Part shown: piece by piece, positions 21,594-30,884 of the stretch | Numbering within the stretch: position 1 is the first letter of the stretch | How the letters are laid out: each line of letters begins with the position of its first letter | Assembly: GCA_013297775.1 (NCBI GenBank) | Contig: JAAFIL010000042.1 | Location: forward strand, 1 to 32,524 | DNA: 32,524 nt | Reading direction: 5' to 3' | Origin: Bacteroidota bacterium | Lineage (GTDB): Bacteria; Bacteroidota; Bacteroidia; B-17B0; Aurantibacillaceae | Notes under the pieces: generated by a model | Database searches by the model: none | Told to the model about the DNA's origin: nothing | What the model saw: the letters and a program-made list of their open reading frames with translations, nothing else | Translations under genes and position numbers: made by a program

Positions 21594-23492
21594 ATGAGTT
21601 CAACAGGAAAAATTAATGTTCAAACGGAAAACATCTTTCCAATTATTAAAAAGTTTCTTTATAGCGATAACGAAATCTTTTTACGAGAATTAGTGAGTAA
21701 CGCCGTAGATGCGACTCAAAAGTTAAAAGCCCTATCACGCATGGGCGAACCTACGGGCGATATTGAAAATGTTAGTATTGAAGTGGAGATTGACAAAGTA
21801 GGAAAAACCATTACCATAAAAGATAAAGGTATTGGTATGACCAAAGAAGAAATTGAAAAATATATTACACAAATTGCATTTAGCGGTGCCGAAGAGTTTG
21901 TTACCAAATACAAAGATAAAGTAGATAAAAATGTAGTAATTGGTCATTTTGGTTTAGGTTTTTATAGTGCCTTTATGGTAGCCAAAAAAGTTGAGATTTT
22001 TTCGCTTTCGTATAAAGAAGGCAGCCAAGCCGTGCGATGGGAATGCGATGGCAGCCCCGAATACACTATCGAAGAAAACCAAACGCACACGCAACGCGGC
22101 ACTCACATTGTACTTCACATTGCCGACGATTGCGAAGAATACCTCGAAAACCATAAAATAGAGGGCTTATTAAAAAAATATTGTAAATTCTTACCTGTCG
22201 AAATTAAATTTGGCACTAAAAAAGAGTGGACTGACCAAGGCGAAAAAGATGAAAAAGGCGAGCCTAAAAAAACCGAAATTGAAGTAGATAATATTATCAA
22301 TAACCCTTCGCCAGCTTGGACTAAAAAACCAGCCGATTTAAGCGACGAAGATTATAAAGCGTTTTATCGCGAGTTATATCCCATGCAATTCGATGAGCCG
22401 TTATTTCATATTCATTTGAATGTGGATTACCCGTTTAACCTCACAGGCATTCTCTACTTCCCGAAATTGAGCAATAAACTCGAAATGCCTAAAGACCGCA
22501 TTCAACTTTACTGCAACCAAGTATTTGTAACCGATAATGTTGAAAATATTGTACCCGATTTTTTAACGCTGTTACGTGGAGTAATTGATAGTCCAGATAT
22601 TCCGCTCAATGTAAGCCGAAGCTATTTGCAAGCCGATGGCAATGTGAAAAAAATAGCCTCGCACATTACAACTAAAGTTGCTTCAAAACTCGAAGATTTA
22701 TTTAAAAAAGACCGTGCCGATTTTGAAAAGAAATGGGATGACATTAAAATTTTTGTACAGTACGGCATGTTAAGCGATGAAAAGTTTTATGATAAAATAA
22801 ATAAAGTTGCGCTATTCAAAAACACCGATGGCAAATACTTTACAGCCGAAGAATACCAAAATTTAATTAATAGTAATCAAATTGATAAAGACAATAAAAC
22901 GGTTTATTTGTATAGCACCAATGCACTAGAGCAACATGCTTATATTGATGCCGCCAAAAATCGTGGGTATGATGTGTTAATTTTTGACACCATGTTAGAT
23001 GCCCATTACATCAATCACCTCGAAAGTAAATTAAAAGATGCGCAGTTTGTGCGAGTAGATAGCGATACTGTTGATAAACTTATTCGAAAAGAAGAAACAA
23101 CCGTTAGTAATTTAACCGAAGACCAGCAAAAACAATTGCAACCTATTATTGAAGGCACTATTAGTAAAGAGCAATTTACGGTTCAATTCGAAAGTTTAAC
23201 CGAAAAAGATGCGCCCATGCTAATTACGCGTCCTGAGTTTATGCGCCGTATGAAAGATATGAACCAAATGGGTGGCGGCGGTGCTATGGGCTTCTATGGT
23301 CAATTACCCGACATGTACAATTTAGTGGTGAATGCCAATCATCCGCTTATTGCTCGCATTTTAAATGAAACAGATGCTGATAAACAAAATGCTTTGGCCA
23401 AACAAGCCAGTGATTTAGCCTTACTAAGCCAAGGTTTATTAAAAGGAGAAGGTTTAACCAATTTTATTAAACGCAGCGTTGATCTCATCTAA
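21594..23492 (+). CDS. htpG: Molecular chaperone HtpG (bacterial Hsp90)
   Basis: The 632-residue ATP-dependent cytoplasmic chaperone folds and remodels client proteins as a dimer. The N-terminal GHKL ATPase domain has FLRELVSNAVDATQKL (Glu32 for water activation, Asn36 for magnesium), IKDKGIGMTKEE and VIGHFGLGFYSAFMVA. The middle domain includes a charged linker (KDEKGEPKKTEIE), PLNVSRSYLQAD and 'KNRGYDVLIFDTMLD'. The C-terminal dimerisation part shows MRRMKDMNQMGGGGAMG and NLVVNANHPLI. It is monocistronic, with a candidate promoter and a clear terminator. Heat regulation is expected for the family, but no operator such as CIRCE was seen upstream. Confidence 0.97.
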   Translation: MSSTGKINVQTENIFPIIKKFLYSDNEIFLRELVSNAVDATQKLKALSRMGEPTGDIENVSIEVEIDKVGKTITIKDKGIGMTKEEIEKYITQIAFSGAEEFVTKYKDKVDKNVVIGHFGLGFYSAFMVAKKVEIFSLSYKEGSQAVRWECDGSPEYTIEENQTHTQRGTHIVLHIADDCEEYLENHKIEGLLKKYCKFLPVEIKFGTKKEWTDQGEKDEKGEPKKTEIEVDNIINNPSPAWTKKPADLSDEDYKAFYRELYPMQFDEPLFHIHLNVDYPFNLTGILYFPKLSNKLEMPKDRIQLYCNQVFVTDNVENIVPDFLTLLRGVIDSPDIPLNVSRSYLQADGNVKKIASHITTKVASKLEDLFKKDRADFEKKWDDIKIFVQYGMLSDEKFYDKINKVALFKNTDGKYFTAEEYQNLINSNQIDKDNKTVYLYSTNALEQHAYIDAAKNRGYDVLIFDTMLDAHYINHLESKLKDAQFVRVDSDTVDKLIRKEETTVSNLTEDQQKQLQPIIEGTISKEQFTVQFESLTEKDAPMLITRPEFMRRMKDMNQMGGGGAMGFYGQLPDMYNLVVNANHPLIARILNETDADKQNALAKQASDLALLSQGLLKGEGLTNFIKRSVDLI

Positions 23493-23513
23493 TTCAAAAA
23501 TAAATTAAGAATT

Positions 23514-23546
23514 AAAAAAGCTGTCTTCATCAAAGGCAGCTTTTTT
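23514..23546 (+). terminator. Rho-independent terminator after htpG
   Basis: AAAAAAGCTG (23514-23523) pairs with CAGCTTTTTT (23537-23546), with one further mismatch before a 10-base loop. It lies about 20 bases after the stop. It could work in both directions because A and T runs flank it symmetrically. Confidence 0.85.
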
Positions 23547-23626
23547 AATTTATACCCATTTGAAGAGTGTAGTGCTTTAGAATTAATACCTCGACTCGTG
23601 ATAGATTTTTATTGCATAATTCCATC

Positions 23627-23792
23627 TAATACCAACATCATTTCTAAAAGATACGTTGACCCAGTTTCTTTTTCTCTTATACTTCCTCAAAAATTATACC
23701 CGTAGGCCTTGCTACGCCTATAATTTTTTCGTCGCCTAAAAGAAAAATAATGCTGGTTCAACTTGTATCTTTTAGAACCGATATTGGTATTA
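23627..23792. repeat. Long palindromic repeat, copy 3
   Basis: The roughly 166-base element starts TAATACCAACATC and ends GATATTGGTATTA, so the terminal 9 bases (TAATACCAA / TTGGTATTA) are a perfect inverted repeat. Its interior is nearly identical to copy 1, including the central GTAGGCCTTGCTAC hairpin; the visible changes are single bases (TCTTAT for TCTAAT, CGTCGCC for CGTCGTC, AATGCT for AATTCT). Confidence 0.82.
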
Positions 23793-23848
23793 CATTTAAA
23801 ACTAAGTTTTTAGAAAGATGAACTACGTTGTTTATACATCTTAAATTT

Positions 23849-24406
23849 CTACTTAAAACATTGTAAGGATTGATGAATGGTGGTTGGCGTATCTAACACC
23901 AGTTGACGCATCAATTTTTTACTTTTAAAAATAACTTGATTAGTTGTGTATTGCGTTATCGCAAAATCGTACTCGGTTGTTTCTTTTCCCAACTTTTCGG
24001 CAGCCGCAAACACCAACACATCGTGTTTATTTAAACCACATTGTTTTTCTAATTTGAATTGCCAGTATTTACGTTCTGTTTTTTTTAAACCCGAAAATTT
24101 TCGGTTAGGAAACACGGTTAAAGCCGTTGTGTAATAATTTAATGTATAGCCCTCTGCGTTTCGGGTAATCACATATTTTTCGGAGATGGTATAATTTTGC
24201 TTTTGCCCCTCTAGCACTTGTCCGCTTTGCGTTATTGTTGTTTGTGTGGCTTGCTCTACATGGCATTGGTAAACGGTTAACGAATCGTTAACGGGTAATA
24301 AAGCCATGGCAGTACTTCCATATTTAGTGTCAAACAAATCATTTTGCGAAAACAAAAGCGTGTTTAAACCCACAACAAAAAGGAGTATTAAAAATTTACG
24401 AACCAT
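23849..24406 (-). CDS. Hypothetical secreted protein downstream of purT
   Basis: The 185-residue product has a signal peptide (core [15 protein letters not shown], cleavage near FSQND). The mature part, about 160 residues, is rich in Thr, Tyr, Gln and Lys, with alternating strand patterns, and has no recognised domain. Two cysteines (VYQCHVEQ and KQCGLNK) may form a disulphide, and a third lies at the end (SLQCFK). Its ATG lies inside the end of purT, overlapping by 11 bases, so it is translated from the same message. A periplasmic or surface location is likely. The role is unknown, and the link with purine synthesis may only be one of transcription. Confidence 0.68.
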   Translation of the reverse strand: MVRKFLILLFVVGLNTLLFSQNDLFDTKYGSTAMALLPVNDSLTVYQCHVEQATQTTITQSGQVLEGQKQNYTISEKYVITRNAEGYTLNYYTTALTVFPNRKFSGLKKTERKYWQFKLEKQCGLNKHDVLVFAAAEKLGKETTEYDFAITQYTTNQVIFKSKKLMRQLVLDTPTTIHQSLQCFK

Positions 24407-25577
24407 GGGTTTTAAGTTTAATTAGAGATGCCAGTTGTATGGCTTTTTGTTTAACAGTTTGTGCATTGCCACTCAATGCCTCGTAACACAAAACAACCGC
24501 CATGCGGCGATACGGGCGCATACTTGGTTTATTAAAAAGGCGTACATCGGTTTGTGATTCTTGCAATACTTGTTCTATACCCTCATAATCAGGTGTGCCG
24601 TTTGTTTCAATTGCTAAAACTACAGCCGATGCCCCGCAACGCTCTAGTGTAATTGCTGGAATGGGCAAGCCTAAAATAGCACGGGCATGCAATTCAAACT
24701 CGCTTAAATTTTGTGTGCCTGCTAACGTTACCATGCCTGTATCGTGCGGGCGTGGCGACAATTCAGAAAAGTAAACCCCTTCGTTAGTTAAAAAAAACTC
24801 CACGCCCCACAAGCCTGCTCCGCCTAAAGCGGTTGTTACTTTTTGGGCCATTACTTGTGCGGCTTCTAAATCCTTAGCATTTATGGCGCAGGGTTGCCAA
24901 CTTTCTTGGTAATCGCCTCGCTCTTGCCGATGCCCTATCGGCGGGCAAAACAAAGTAATGCCGTTTTTTTGTGTAACCGTTAACAAGGTAATTTCGGTGT
25001 GGAACTGGACAAATGCTTCTACTATCACTTCTTTATAATCGCCGCGCGACCCATCCATGGCGTATTGCCACACCGCTTCTATATCTCGTTCGTGCTTTAA
25101 TACACTTTGTCCTTTGCCACTGCTGCTCATTAAAGGCTTTACCACGCAAGGGATACCAATTACTTTTACGGCTTGTTCAAACGTTTCGCGTGTGGTGGCG
25201 TACTCATATTGAGCCGTTTTTAATCCTAGGTCTTTAGCTGCTAAATCGCGTATGGCTTTGCGGTTCATCGTAAAATTGGCTGCTTTAGCACTTGGCACTA
25301 CGGTTATGCCTTGTTGTTCGTAATCGTAAAACCGTTCGGTGCGTATGGCTTCTATTTCTGGGACAATTAAATGCGGTTGATGTTTGTTTATAAGAGCATC
25401 TAAAGCCGCTCCATCTAACATATTAATAACCTCATATTCGTGCGCTACTTGCATGGCGGGCGCACCCGCATAACTATCTACAGCAATTACATACTGGCCC
25501 AAACGTTGCAAAGCTATCACTAATTCTTTACCCAATTCGCCACTTCCTAACAACACTATTTTTTTCTGATACGCCAT
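24396..25577 (-). CDS. purT: Formate-dependent phosphoribosylglycinamide formyltransferase (GAR transformylase 2)
   Basis: The 393-residue ATP-grasp enzyme makes formyl-GAR from GAR, formate and ATP in purine synthesis, without tetrahydrofolate. The N-terminal nucleotide-binding fold begins [20 protein letters not shown], followed by [17 protein letters not shown]. The ATP-grasp core has [46 protein letters not shown] and [17 protein letters not shown]. The C-terminus [18 protein letters not shown] is also typical. It is the middle gene of a leftward operon, 5 bases after the membrane protein gene and overlapping the secreted protein gene by 11 bases. The opposite-strand gcvP, also of one-carbon metabolism, diverges from this operon. 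Confidence 0.96.
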   Translation of the reverse strand: MAYQKKIVLLGSGELGKELVIALQRLGQYVIAVDSYAGAPAMQVAHEYEVINMLDGAALDALINKHQPHLIVPEIEAIRTERFYDYEQQGITVVPSAKAANFTMNRKAIRDLAAKDLGLKTAQYEYATTRETFEQAVKVIGIPCVVKPLMSSSGKGQSVLKHERDIEAVWQYAMDGSRGDYKEVIVEAFVQFHTEITLLTVTQKNGITLFCPPIGHRQERGDYQESWQPCAINAKDLEAAQVMAQKVTTALGGAGLWGVEFFLTNEGVYFSELSPRPHDTGMVTLAGTQNLSEFELHARAILGLPIPAITLERCGASAVVLAIETNGTPDYEGIEQVLQESQTDVRLFNKPSMRPYRRMAVVLCYEALSGNAQTVKQKAIQLASLIKLKTHGS

Positions 25578-25582
25578 TATTT

Positions 25583-26242
25583 TTATTTATTAAATCCTAC
25601 ATTAACGGTTTCGGGATAATATTGATGTAAAGCTGCATATAAAATATAGCCAACTACCAATCCAACGGTTCCTCCTAATAGCGATTGCGTGCGACGTTTT
25701 TGCCGCGCCACACGTTCGTACCCTAAAATGTAAGCGTCGTGTTCTAAGTAATTGGGATTACTAACCGTGTTATGCCTAATTCGAACTTTAGTTATGCCGC
25801 TCAATGCCATGTAACCATAAGGCGCAATGGGTGCAAAAAATGTACCTGTTAAGCCGCCAATTAAACCCGCTGCACCCGCACCTAAAAGTGCGCCGCGGGC
25901 CTTAAAACCTTTTTTAGCATCCTTCTCGCCTTTCATGTATAGCCACATTTCGTTGCGGGTAAACCAATTGCCGCGAAGGGTATCTTGCACATAATACTGT
26001 TGTTTTATTCCAGTATGGTAATGCACCGAAAACAATTGATCGTTTTCAAAATGCAGCCTTTTATTTAATTTAGATGGGTGATTAATGGTTACCGCCCCTA
26101 AACTGGTATCTAACACCATTTCTTCGATGACGTTTCCATTCATCAAATAGATAGTATCTTTTTTAACGGTTTGTGCATTCATACTCATGCTTAAACACAT
26201 CCCTAAAAAAACAACCTTAACCAGTGATACAAACTTTAACAT
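25583..26242 (-). CDS. Hypothetical membrane-associated protein with signal peptide
   Basis: The 219-residue product starts with a signal peptide ([16 protein letters not shown]). A beta-rich segment follows (about 27-90; [20 protein letters not shown]). A glycine-rich hydrophobic stretch [20 protein letters not shown] lies at about 117-140, and a second one near the C-terminus ([20 protein letters not shown], about 187-207). A basic loop with RQKRRT separates them. The two glycine-zipper-like segments suggest a hairpin in a membrane. The layout is seen in uncharacterised Bacteroidota envelope proteins. It is the first gene of the purT operon, 5 bases ahead of purT. No function is proposed. 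Confidence 0.66.
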   Translation of the reverse strand: MLKFVSLVKVVFLGMCLSMSMNAQTVKKDTIYLMNGNVIEEMVLDTSLGAVTINHPSKLNKRLHFENDQLFSVHYHTGIKQQYYVQDTLRGNWFTRNEMWLYMKGEKDAKKGFKARGALLGAGAAGLIGGLTGTFFAPIAPYGYMALSGITKVRIRHNTVSNPNYLEHDAYILGYERVARQKRRTQSLLGGTVGLVVGYILYAALHQYYPETVNVGFNK

Positions 26243-26481
26243 ACTATTAATTCTAAATAACTGTTTACTATTTTATCCACCCCAACAAATAAATTATTGG
26301 AAGGATTTTAGGCTTGCGATGAACTCGTCCACTCCCGTTTTTTTGCGCCTATTTTAAGATTTACAATTATTAACGTTAAAGATAGTTTTTTGGTTCTTAA
26401 CAGGATGAATTTTTAATTAACAATTCGTTCGTTCATGTGTTTAATTATGTAACTTTATTAACTGAAATTTAATTTATTAGA

Positions 26482-29340
26482 ATGGCAACAGACAATTTTG
26501 TAAATCGCCACAACGGCCCTCGCGAGCACGAGGTTAAAGCCATGCTTAAAAAAATTAACGCCGATAGTTTAGAGGCTCTTATCTCGCAAACCGTGCCTGA
26601 TTCTATCCGTTTAAAGCAGCCTTTAGCTGTAGGAAAAGCATTAACTGAGTTTCAATACCATAAGCATTTAAGAGACTTAGGTAAAAAAAATAAAGTGTTT
26701 CGTTCTTACATTGGTTTAGGATACTATAACACCATTTTACCCGCAGTTATTCAACGTAATATACTCGAAAACCCAGGTTGGTACACCGCCTATACGCCCT
26801 ATCAAGCCGAAATTGCACAAGGGCGTTTAGAGGCCATCCTCAATTTCCAAACGATGGTAATGGACTTAACTGCCATGCCAATTGCGAATGCAAGTTTGTT
26901 AGATGAAGCCACTGCCGCAGCCGAAGCCGTGTTTATGTTTTATAATAACCGTAGTCGCGAAAAACAAAAGGCAAATGTACATAAGTTATTTGTAAGCGAA
27001 ACGTGTTTTCCGCAAGTGATAGATGTTATCAAAACCCGCACGGGGCCCATTGGCATAGAAGTGGTAATTGGTAAAGTTGCCAACACTAAATTAGATGAGT
27101 CTTATTTTGGTTCGGTTATTCAATATCCTGATATTAATGGCGAGGCTAACGATTACAAAGCCTACATTGAAACTTGTAAAGAAATGGGTATTCAAGTGGC
27201 TGTTGGTTCCGATTTAATGGCTTTGGCTTTATTAACGCCTCCAGGCGAATGGGGTGCCGATGTGGTGTATGGCAACTCGCAACGTTTTGGTGTGCCATTA
27301 GGATATGGCGGCCCTCACGCTGCGTTCTTTTGCTGCCGCGAAGACTACAAACGTTTAATTCCGGGGCGCATTATTGGTGTGAGCGTAGATGTTGAAGGCA
27401 ATCAAGCACTCCGCATGGCTTTGCAAACACGCGAGCAACACATTAAACGCGACAAAGCCACTTCTAATATTTGCACGGCACAAGCCTTATTAGCCATCAT
27501 GGCAAGCATGTATGCGGTTTATCACGGCCCTCAAGGCATTAAAGCCATTGCTCAACAAATTCACACAACGGCAACAACCGTGGCTAATGCCCTCAAAAAA
27601 TCGGGTTTAACCGTTAAAACAAACGTTTACTTCGACACCATCGTTGTAGCTTGCGATGCAAAAAAAATACTGGCAAACGCCGAAAACAAAGCCATCAATT
27701 TTCGTATCATTGACGATTTACACCTTGGTATTAGCATTGACCAAACCGTTGAAGAGGCTGATATTGCTGATATTTTAGCTGTATTTGGAATCACGCACTC
27801 TGGCGAAACCGAAAACCATTCCATTATTGCCAACAGTTCGGTTAATCGCCAATCGGCTTATTTAACGCACCCTACCTTTAATTCGTATCACAGCGAAAGC
27901 GAAATGATGCGTTACATTAAACGTTTAGAAAATAAAGATTTATCCTTGGTACATTCGATGATTTCGTTAGGCTCTTGCACAATGAAATTAAACGCGGCCT
28001 CGGAACTATTACCTTTAACTTGGCCCGAGTGGGCTACCATGCACCCTTTTGCACCCCTGAGTCAAGCGCAAGGCTATGCCGAAATGATTGCCACTTTAGA
28101 TAAAGACCTAAGCGATATAACAGGCTTTGCTAAAATGAGTTTTCAACCCAATTCGGGTGCGCAAGGCGAATACGCGGGCTTAATGGTGATACGTCAATAC
28201 CATTTAGCAAACGGAGGCGCGCATCGTAAAGTAGCCCTCATTCCTTCATCGGCGCATGGTACAAACCCTGCAAGTGCCGCCATGGCTGGTATGGATATTG
28301 TGGTGGTAAAATGCGACGATAAAGGCAACGTTGATTTAGCAGATTTAACTGCCAAAGCCGAGCAATACAAAGATACTTTGAGCTGTTTAATGGTTACATA
28401 CCCCAGCACACACGGGGTTTATGAAGAAGGCATCACTACTATAACTAAAATTATTCACGACAATGGTGGTTTAGTTTATATGGATGGTGCTAACATGAAT
28501 GCACAAGTGGGCTTAACCTCGCCGGGCAATATTGGTGCCGATGTGTGTCATTTAAACTTGCATAAAACATTTGCCATTCCGCATGGAGGCGGTGGCCCCG
28601 GTATGGGTCCTATTGGTGTAGTTGAAAAATTAGTACCTTATTTACCTTCGCACCCACTTATTAACACAGGCGGTGCTGCGGGTATTCATGCCGTTAGTTC
28701 GGCACCTTATGGAAGTGCTTTAATTTTATTGATTAGTTATGGTTACATTAAAATGTTAGGGAGCGAGGGTTTAAAAGCCGCTACCGAAATAGCTATTTTA
28801 AATGCTAACTACATGAAAGAAATTTTAAAAGACCATTATAAAATTTTATATACAGGCAGTAAAGGGCGTTGCGCTCACGAAATGATTTTAGATTGTAACG
28901 ATTTTAAAACGGCGAGTGGCATAGAAGTAGCAGACATTGCCAAACGTTTAATGGATTACGGCTTTCACGCGCCAACAGTAGCTTTCCCTGTAGTTAATAC
29001 ATTAATGGTAGAGCCTACCGAAAGCGAAAACAAAGCAGAGTTAGACCGCTTTTGCGATGCTATGATTGAAATTCGCAAAGAGATTCAAGAAATAATAGAT
29101 GGCAAAGCCGATAAAGCCAATAACGTTATTAAAAATGCCCCACACACCGTTAAACTAGTGATTGCTGATACTTTTGACAAGCCTTATAGCCGCGAGAAAG
29201 CAGCCTTTCCACTACCATGGGTTAAAGCCAATAAGTTTTGGCCAAGTGTAGCCCGCGTTGACAATGCTTATGGCGATAGAAATTTAGTATGCAGTTGTGC
29301 ACCTATCGAAAGCTATATTGAAGAAGCCATTCATGCGTAA
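26482..29340 (+). CDS. gcvP: Glycine dehydrogenase (decarboxylating), glycine cleavage P-protein
   Basis: The 952-residue enzyme is the full-length fused P-protein: N- and C-terminal halves each resemble aminotransferases. It decarboxylates glycine and passes the aminomethyl group to lipoyl-GcvH. The start FVNRHNGPREHEVKAMLKKI and the motif SYIGLGYYNTILPAVIQRNI belong to the N-terminal half. In the C-terminal half the PLP lysine is Lys695 in HLNLHKTFAIPHGGGGPGMG. 'YMDGANMNAQVGLTSPG' and SLGSCTMKLNAASELLPLTW are also present. gcvH and gcvT are not in the window. A terminator follows the gene. No glycine riboswitch was recognised in the 240-base upstream region. Confidence 0.97.
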   Translation: MATDNFVNRHNGPREHEVKAMLKKINADSLEALISQTVPDSIRLKQPLAVGKALTEFQYHKHLRDLGKKNKVFRSYIGLGYYNTILPAVIQRNILENPGWYTAYTPYQAEIAQGRLEAILNFQTMVMDLTAMPIANASLLDEATAAAEAVFMFYNNRSREKQKANVHKLFVSETCFPQVIDVIKTRTGPIGIEVVIGKVANTKLDESYFGSVIQYPDINGEANDYKAYIETCKEMGIQVAVGSDLMALALLTPPGEWGADVVYGNSQRFGVPLGYGGPHAAFFCCREDYKRLIPGRIIGVSVDVEGNQALRMALQTREQHIKRDKATSNICTAQALLAIMASMYAVYHGPQGIKAIAQQIHTTATTVANALKKSGLTVKTNVYFDTIVVACDAKKILANAENKAINFRIIDDLHLGISIDQTVEEADIADILAVFGITHSGETENHSIIANSSVNRQSAYLTHPTFNSYHSESEMMRYIKRLENKDLSLVHSMISLGSCTMKLNAASELLPLTWPEWATMHPFAPLSQAQGYAEMIATLDKDLSDITGFAKMSFQPNSGAQGEYAGLMVIRQYHLANGGAHRKVALIPSSAHGTNPASAAMAGMDIVVVKCDDKGNVDLADLTAKAEQYKDTLSCLMVTYPSTHGVYEEGITTITKIIHDNGGLVYMDGANMNAQVGLTSPGNIGADVCHLNLHKTFAIPHGGGGPGMGPIGVVEKLVPYLPSHPLINTGGAAGIHAVSSAPYGSALILLISYGYIKMLGSEGLKAATEIAILNANYMKEILKDHYKILYTGSKGRCAHEMILDCNDFKTASGIEVADIAKRLMDYGFHAPTVAFPVVNTLMVEPTESENKAELDRFCDAMIEIRKEIQEIIDGKADKANNVIKNAPHTVKLVIADTFDKPYSREKAAFPLPWVKANKFWPSVARVDNAYGDRNLVCSCAPIESYIEEAIHA

Positions 29341-29358
29341 TAAAACCTTAAACATTTT

Positions 29359-29393
29359 AAAAAGCACGTCTGAAAACAAAGGCGTGTTTTTTT
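29359..29393 (+). terminator. Rho-independent terminator after gcvP
   Basis: A hairpin pairs AAAAGCACGTCT with AGGCGTGTTTT, allowing two G-T pairs, around an 8-base loop. It ends in a run of seven Ts. It lies about 20 bases after the stop codon. Confidence 0.75.
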
Positions 29394-29567
29394 ATTTGAT
29401 ACCCAATACAACGGTACCAAAGTTTATTGGATGGAGACATTTCGTATTTATTTTTTCGCTAACTTAATTTTTCAAGCTACAAATTTGCCTACGCTAGTGT
29501 GTATGTTTAGTTGATGACAGAACTCACGTTGAATGAATGAACCGTATAAAATTAAAGAAGACTAAAG

Positions 29568-30776
29568 CTGATTAAAGTTTTACAAATATGCAACAAAGCA
29601 CCCTATCCAGCCAATGATGGAAGCAGCATTGCCATTTATAACATGGCATTGGGCTTAATGGAAAATGAAGTGGACTTAACGCTGTTAACACTAAATACTA
29701 AAAAACATTTTAAGCCCGATGAAGAGGTGCCACAACATTTTAAAAACGCTTGTAAGTATCAAAGTATAGAAGTAGATACCGACACCACCGCACTTGGTGC
29801 CTTCTTTAACTTATTCTCATCATCGTCTTATTTTGTTAGCCGTTTTTATAATTCTGAAGTAAACGCTCGGTTAATCCATTTACTTACAAATAATGCCTTT
29901 CAGATTATTCAGATTGAGGGCATATTTATGTGTGTTTATTTAGATACCATTAAAGCACATTCTAAAGCAAAAATGGTTGTACGTACACATAACGTAGAAC
30001 ATAAAATATGGCAAAGACATATTGCCACTGAAAAAAATCCGTTTAAAAAAATATATCTTAAAATTCAAAACAAACGTTTAAAAAAATTTGAACTAAATTC
30101 CCTTAATCAAATTCATGCGGCTGTTACGATATCGGCCGACGATTTGAATGCGTTTAAAGGCTTACATGTTACCTGTAAATTATTCACGAGCATAACGGGT
30201 CTCAATTTGCAAAACTATCAACTTGATTCGACGTTAACGCTTAACCAACGCTCCTTATTTTATTTTGCAAGTATGGATTGGATGCCTAATCAAGAAGCAG
30301 TTGATTGGTTTTTGCAACACTGTTGGCCTTTTATACAAGCTAAAGATGCGACCATTAATTTTATTATTGCGGGCAGAAATATACCTAGTAAATATTCAAC
30401 CTTAAAAGATAAAAATATTCAGGTTATTGAAAATGTATTAAATCCTATTGAATTTTACAGTAAACACAACGTGTTAATTGTTCCGTTGTTAAGTGGCAGC
30501 GGGGTGCGTATTAAAATTATAGAGGGAATGGCCTACGGTAAGCCAATTATAAGCACCAGCATTGGCGCAGAGGGTATTCAAGCTATTCATTCAGAAAATA
30601 TTATTATAGCTGATACGGCTCAGGCGTTTGCCTCGGCAGTTTTAGATTTAATGAACGATTTACCTAAGCAAAAACAACTCTCGAACAAGGCCAAACTTTT
30701 TGCGCAACAGCATTTTGAGAATAAAAAAATTACTTCAAACCTTCTAAGTTTTTACAGGCAATTATTACAAGATTAG
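29568..30776 (+). CDS. Family-4-type glycosyltransferase with non-standard start codon
   Basis: A GT-B-fold glycosyltransferase of about 402 residues if read from CTG 29568. The first ATG (29643) gives 377 residues. The in-frame sequence before that ATG reads IKVLQICNKAPYPANDGSSI, the expected first strand and glycine/acidic loop of the N-terminal Rossmann domain, so the real start is upstream. No ATG, GTG or TTG exists between the in-frame stop at 29553 and there; CTG 29568 or ATT 29571 must serve, or a base is wrong. The C-terminal domain shows FYFASMDWMPNQEAVDWF, VLIVPLLSGSGVRIKIIEGM and AYGKPIISTSIGAEGI, the nucleotide-sugar-binding loop of GT4 enzymes. It is probably cytoplasmic and works on surface glycans. 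It appears monocistronic. Confidence 0.85.
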   Translation: MIKVLQICNKAPYPANDGSSIAIYNMALGLMENEVDLTLLTLNTKKHFKPDEEVPQHFKNACKYQSIEVDTDTTALGAFFNLFSSSSYFVSRFYNSEVNARLIHLLTNNAFQIIQIEGIFMCVYLDTIKAHSKAKMVVRTHNVEHKIWQRHIATEKNPFKKIYLKIQNKRLKKFELNSLNQIHAAVTISADDLNAFKGLHVTCKLFTSITGLNLQNYQLDSTLTLNQRSLFYFASMDWMPNQEAVDWFLQHCWPFIQAKDATINFIIAGRNIPSKYSTLKDKNIQVIENVLNPIEFYSKHNVLIVPLLSGSGVRIKIIEGMAYGKPIISTSIGAEGIQAIHSENIIIADTAQAFASAVLDLMNDLPKQKQLSNKAKLFAQQHFENKKITSNLLSFYRQLLQD

Positions 30777-30836
30777 GATAGCTTTATTAAACGCTGGATG
30801 ATTTTTTATGGAGTGTTGCGTGTTTTATCTTGCGTA

Positions 30837-30872
30837 ATAAAAAGGGGCTAACTTTTTTAGATAGCCCCCCTT
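30837..30872 (-). terminator. Rho-independent terminator of T9SS cargo gene
   Basis: On the minus strand GGGGCTA (part of GGGGGGCTATCT) pairs with TAGCCCC and is followed by TTTTTATTA. It lies just beyond the stop at 30885 and may also stop transcripts arriving from the glycosyltransferase gene. Confidence 0.7.
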
Positions 30873-30884
30873 CTTAATAGTTAA

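Larger units (their letters stand above)
23493..23848. other. Convergent intergenic region after htpG
   Basis: The 356-base gap holds the htpG terminator (23514-23546) and palindromic repeat copy 3 (23627-23792). Nothing else was recognised. No separate terminator for the opposing gene was found apart from the hairpin formed by the repeat itself. Confidence 0.6.

Noticed and set aside
26243-26481. Glycine riboswitch upstream of gcvP
   Set aside because: The expected tandem aptamer core was not seen, and the 239-base gap is AT-rich with no clear paired elements or terminator stem before the ATG.
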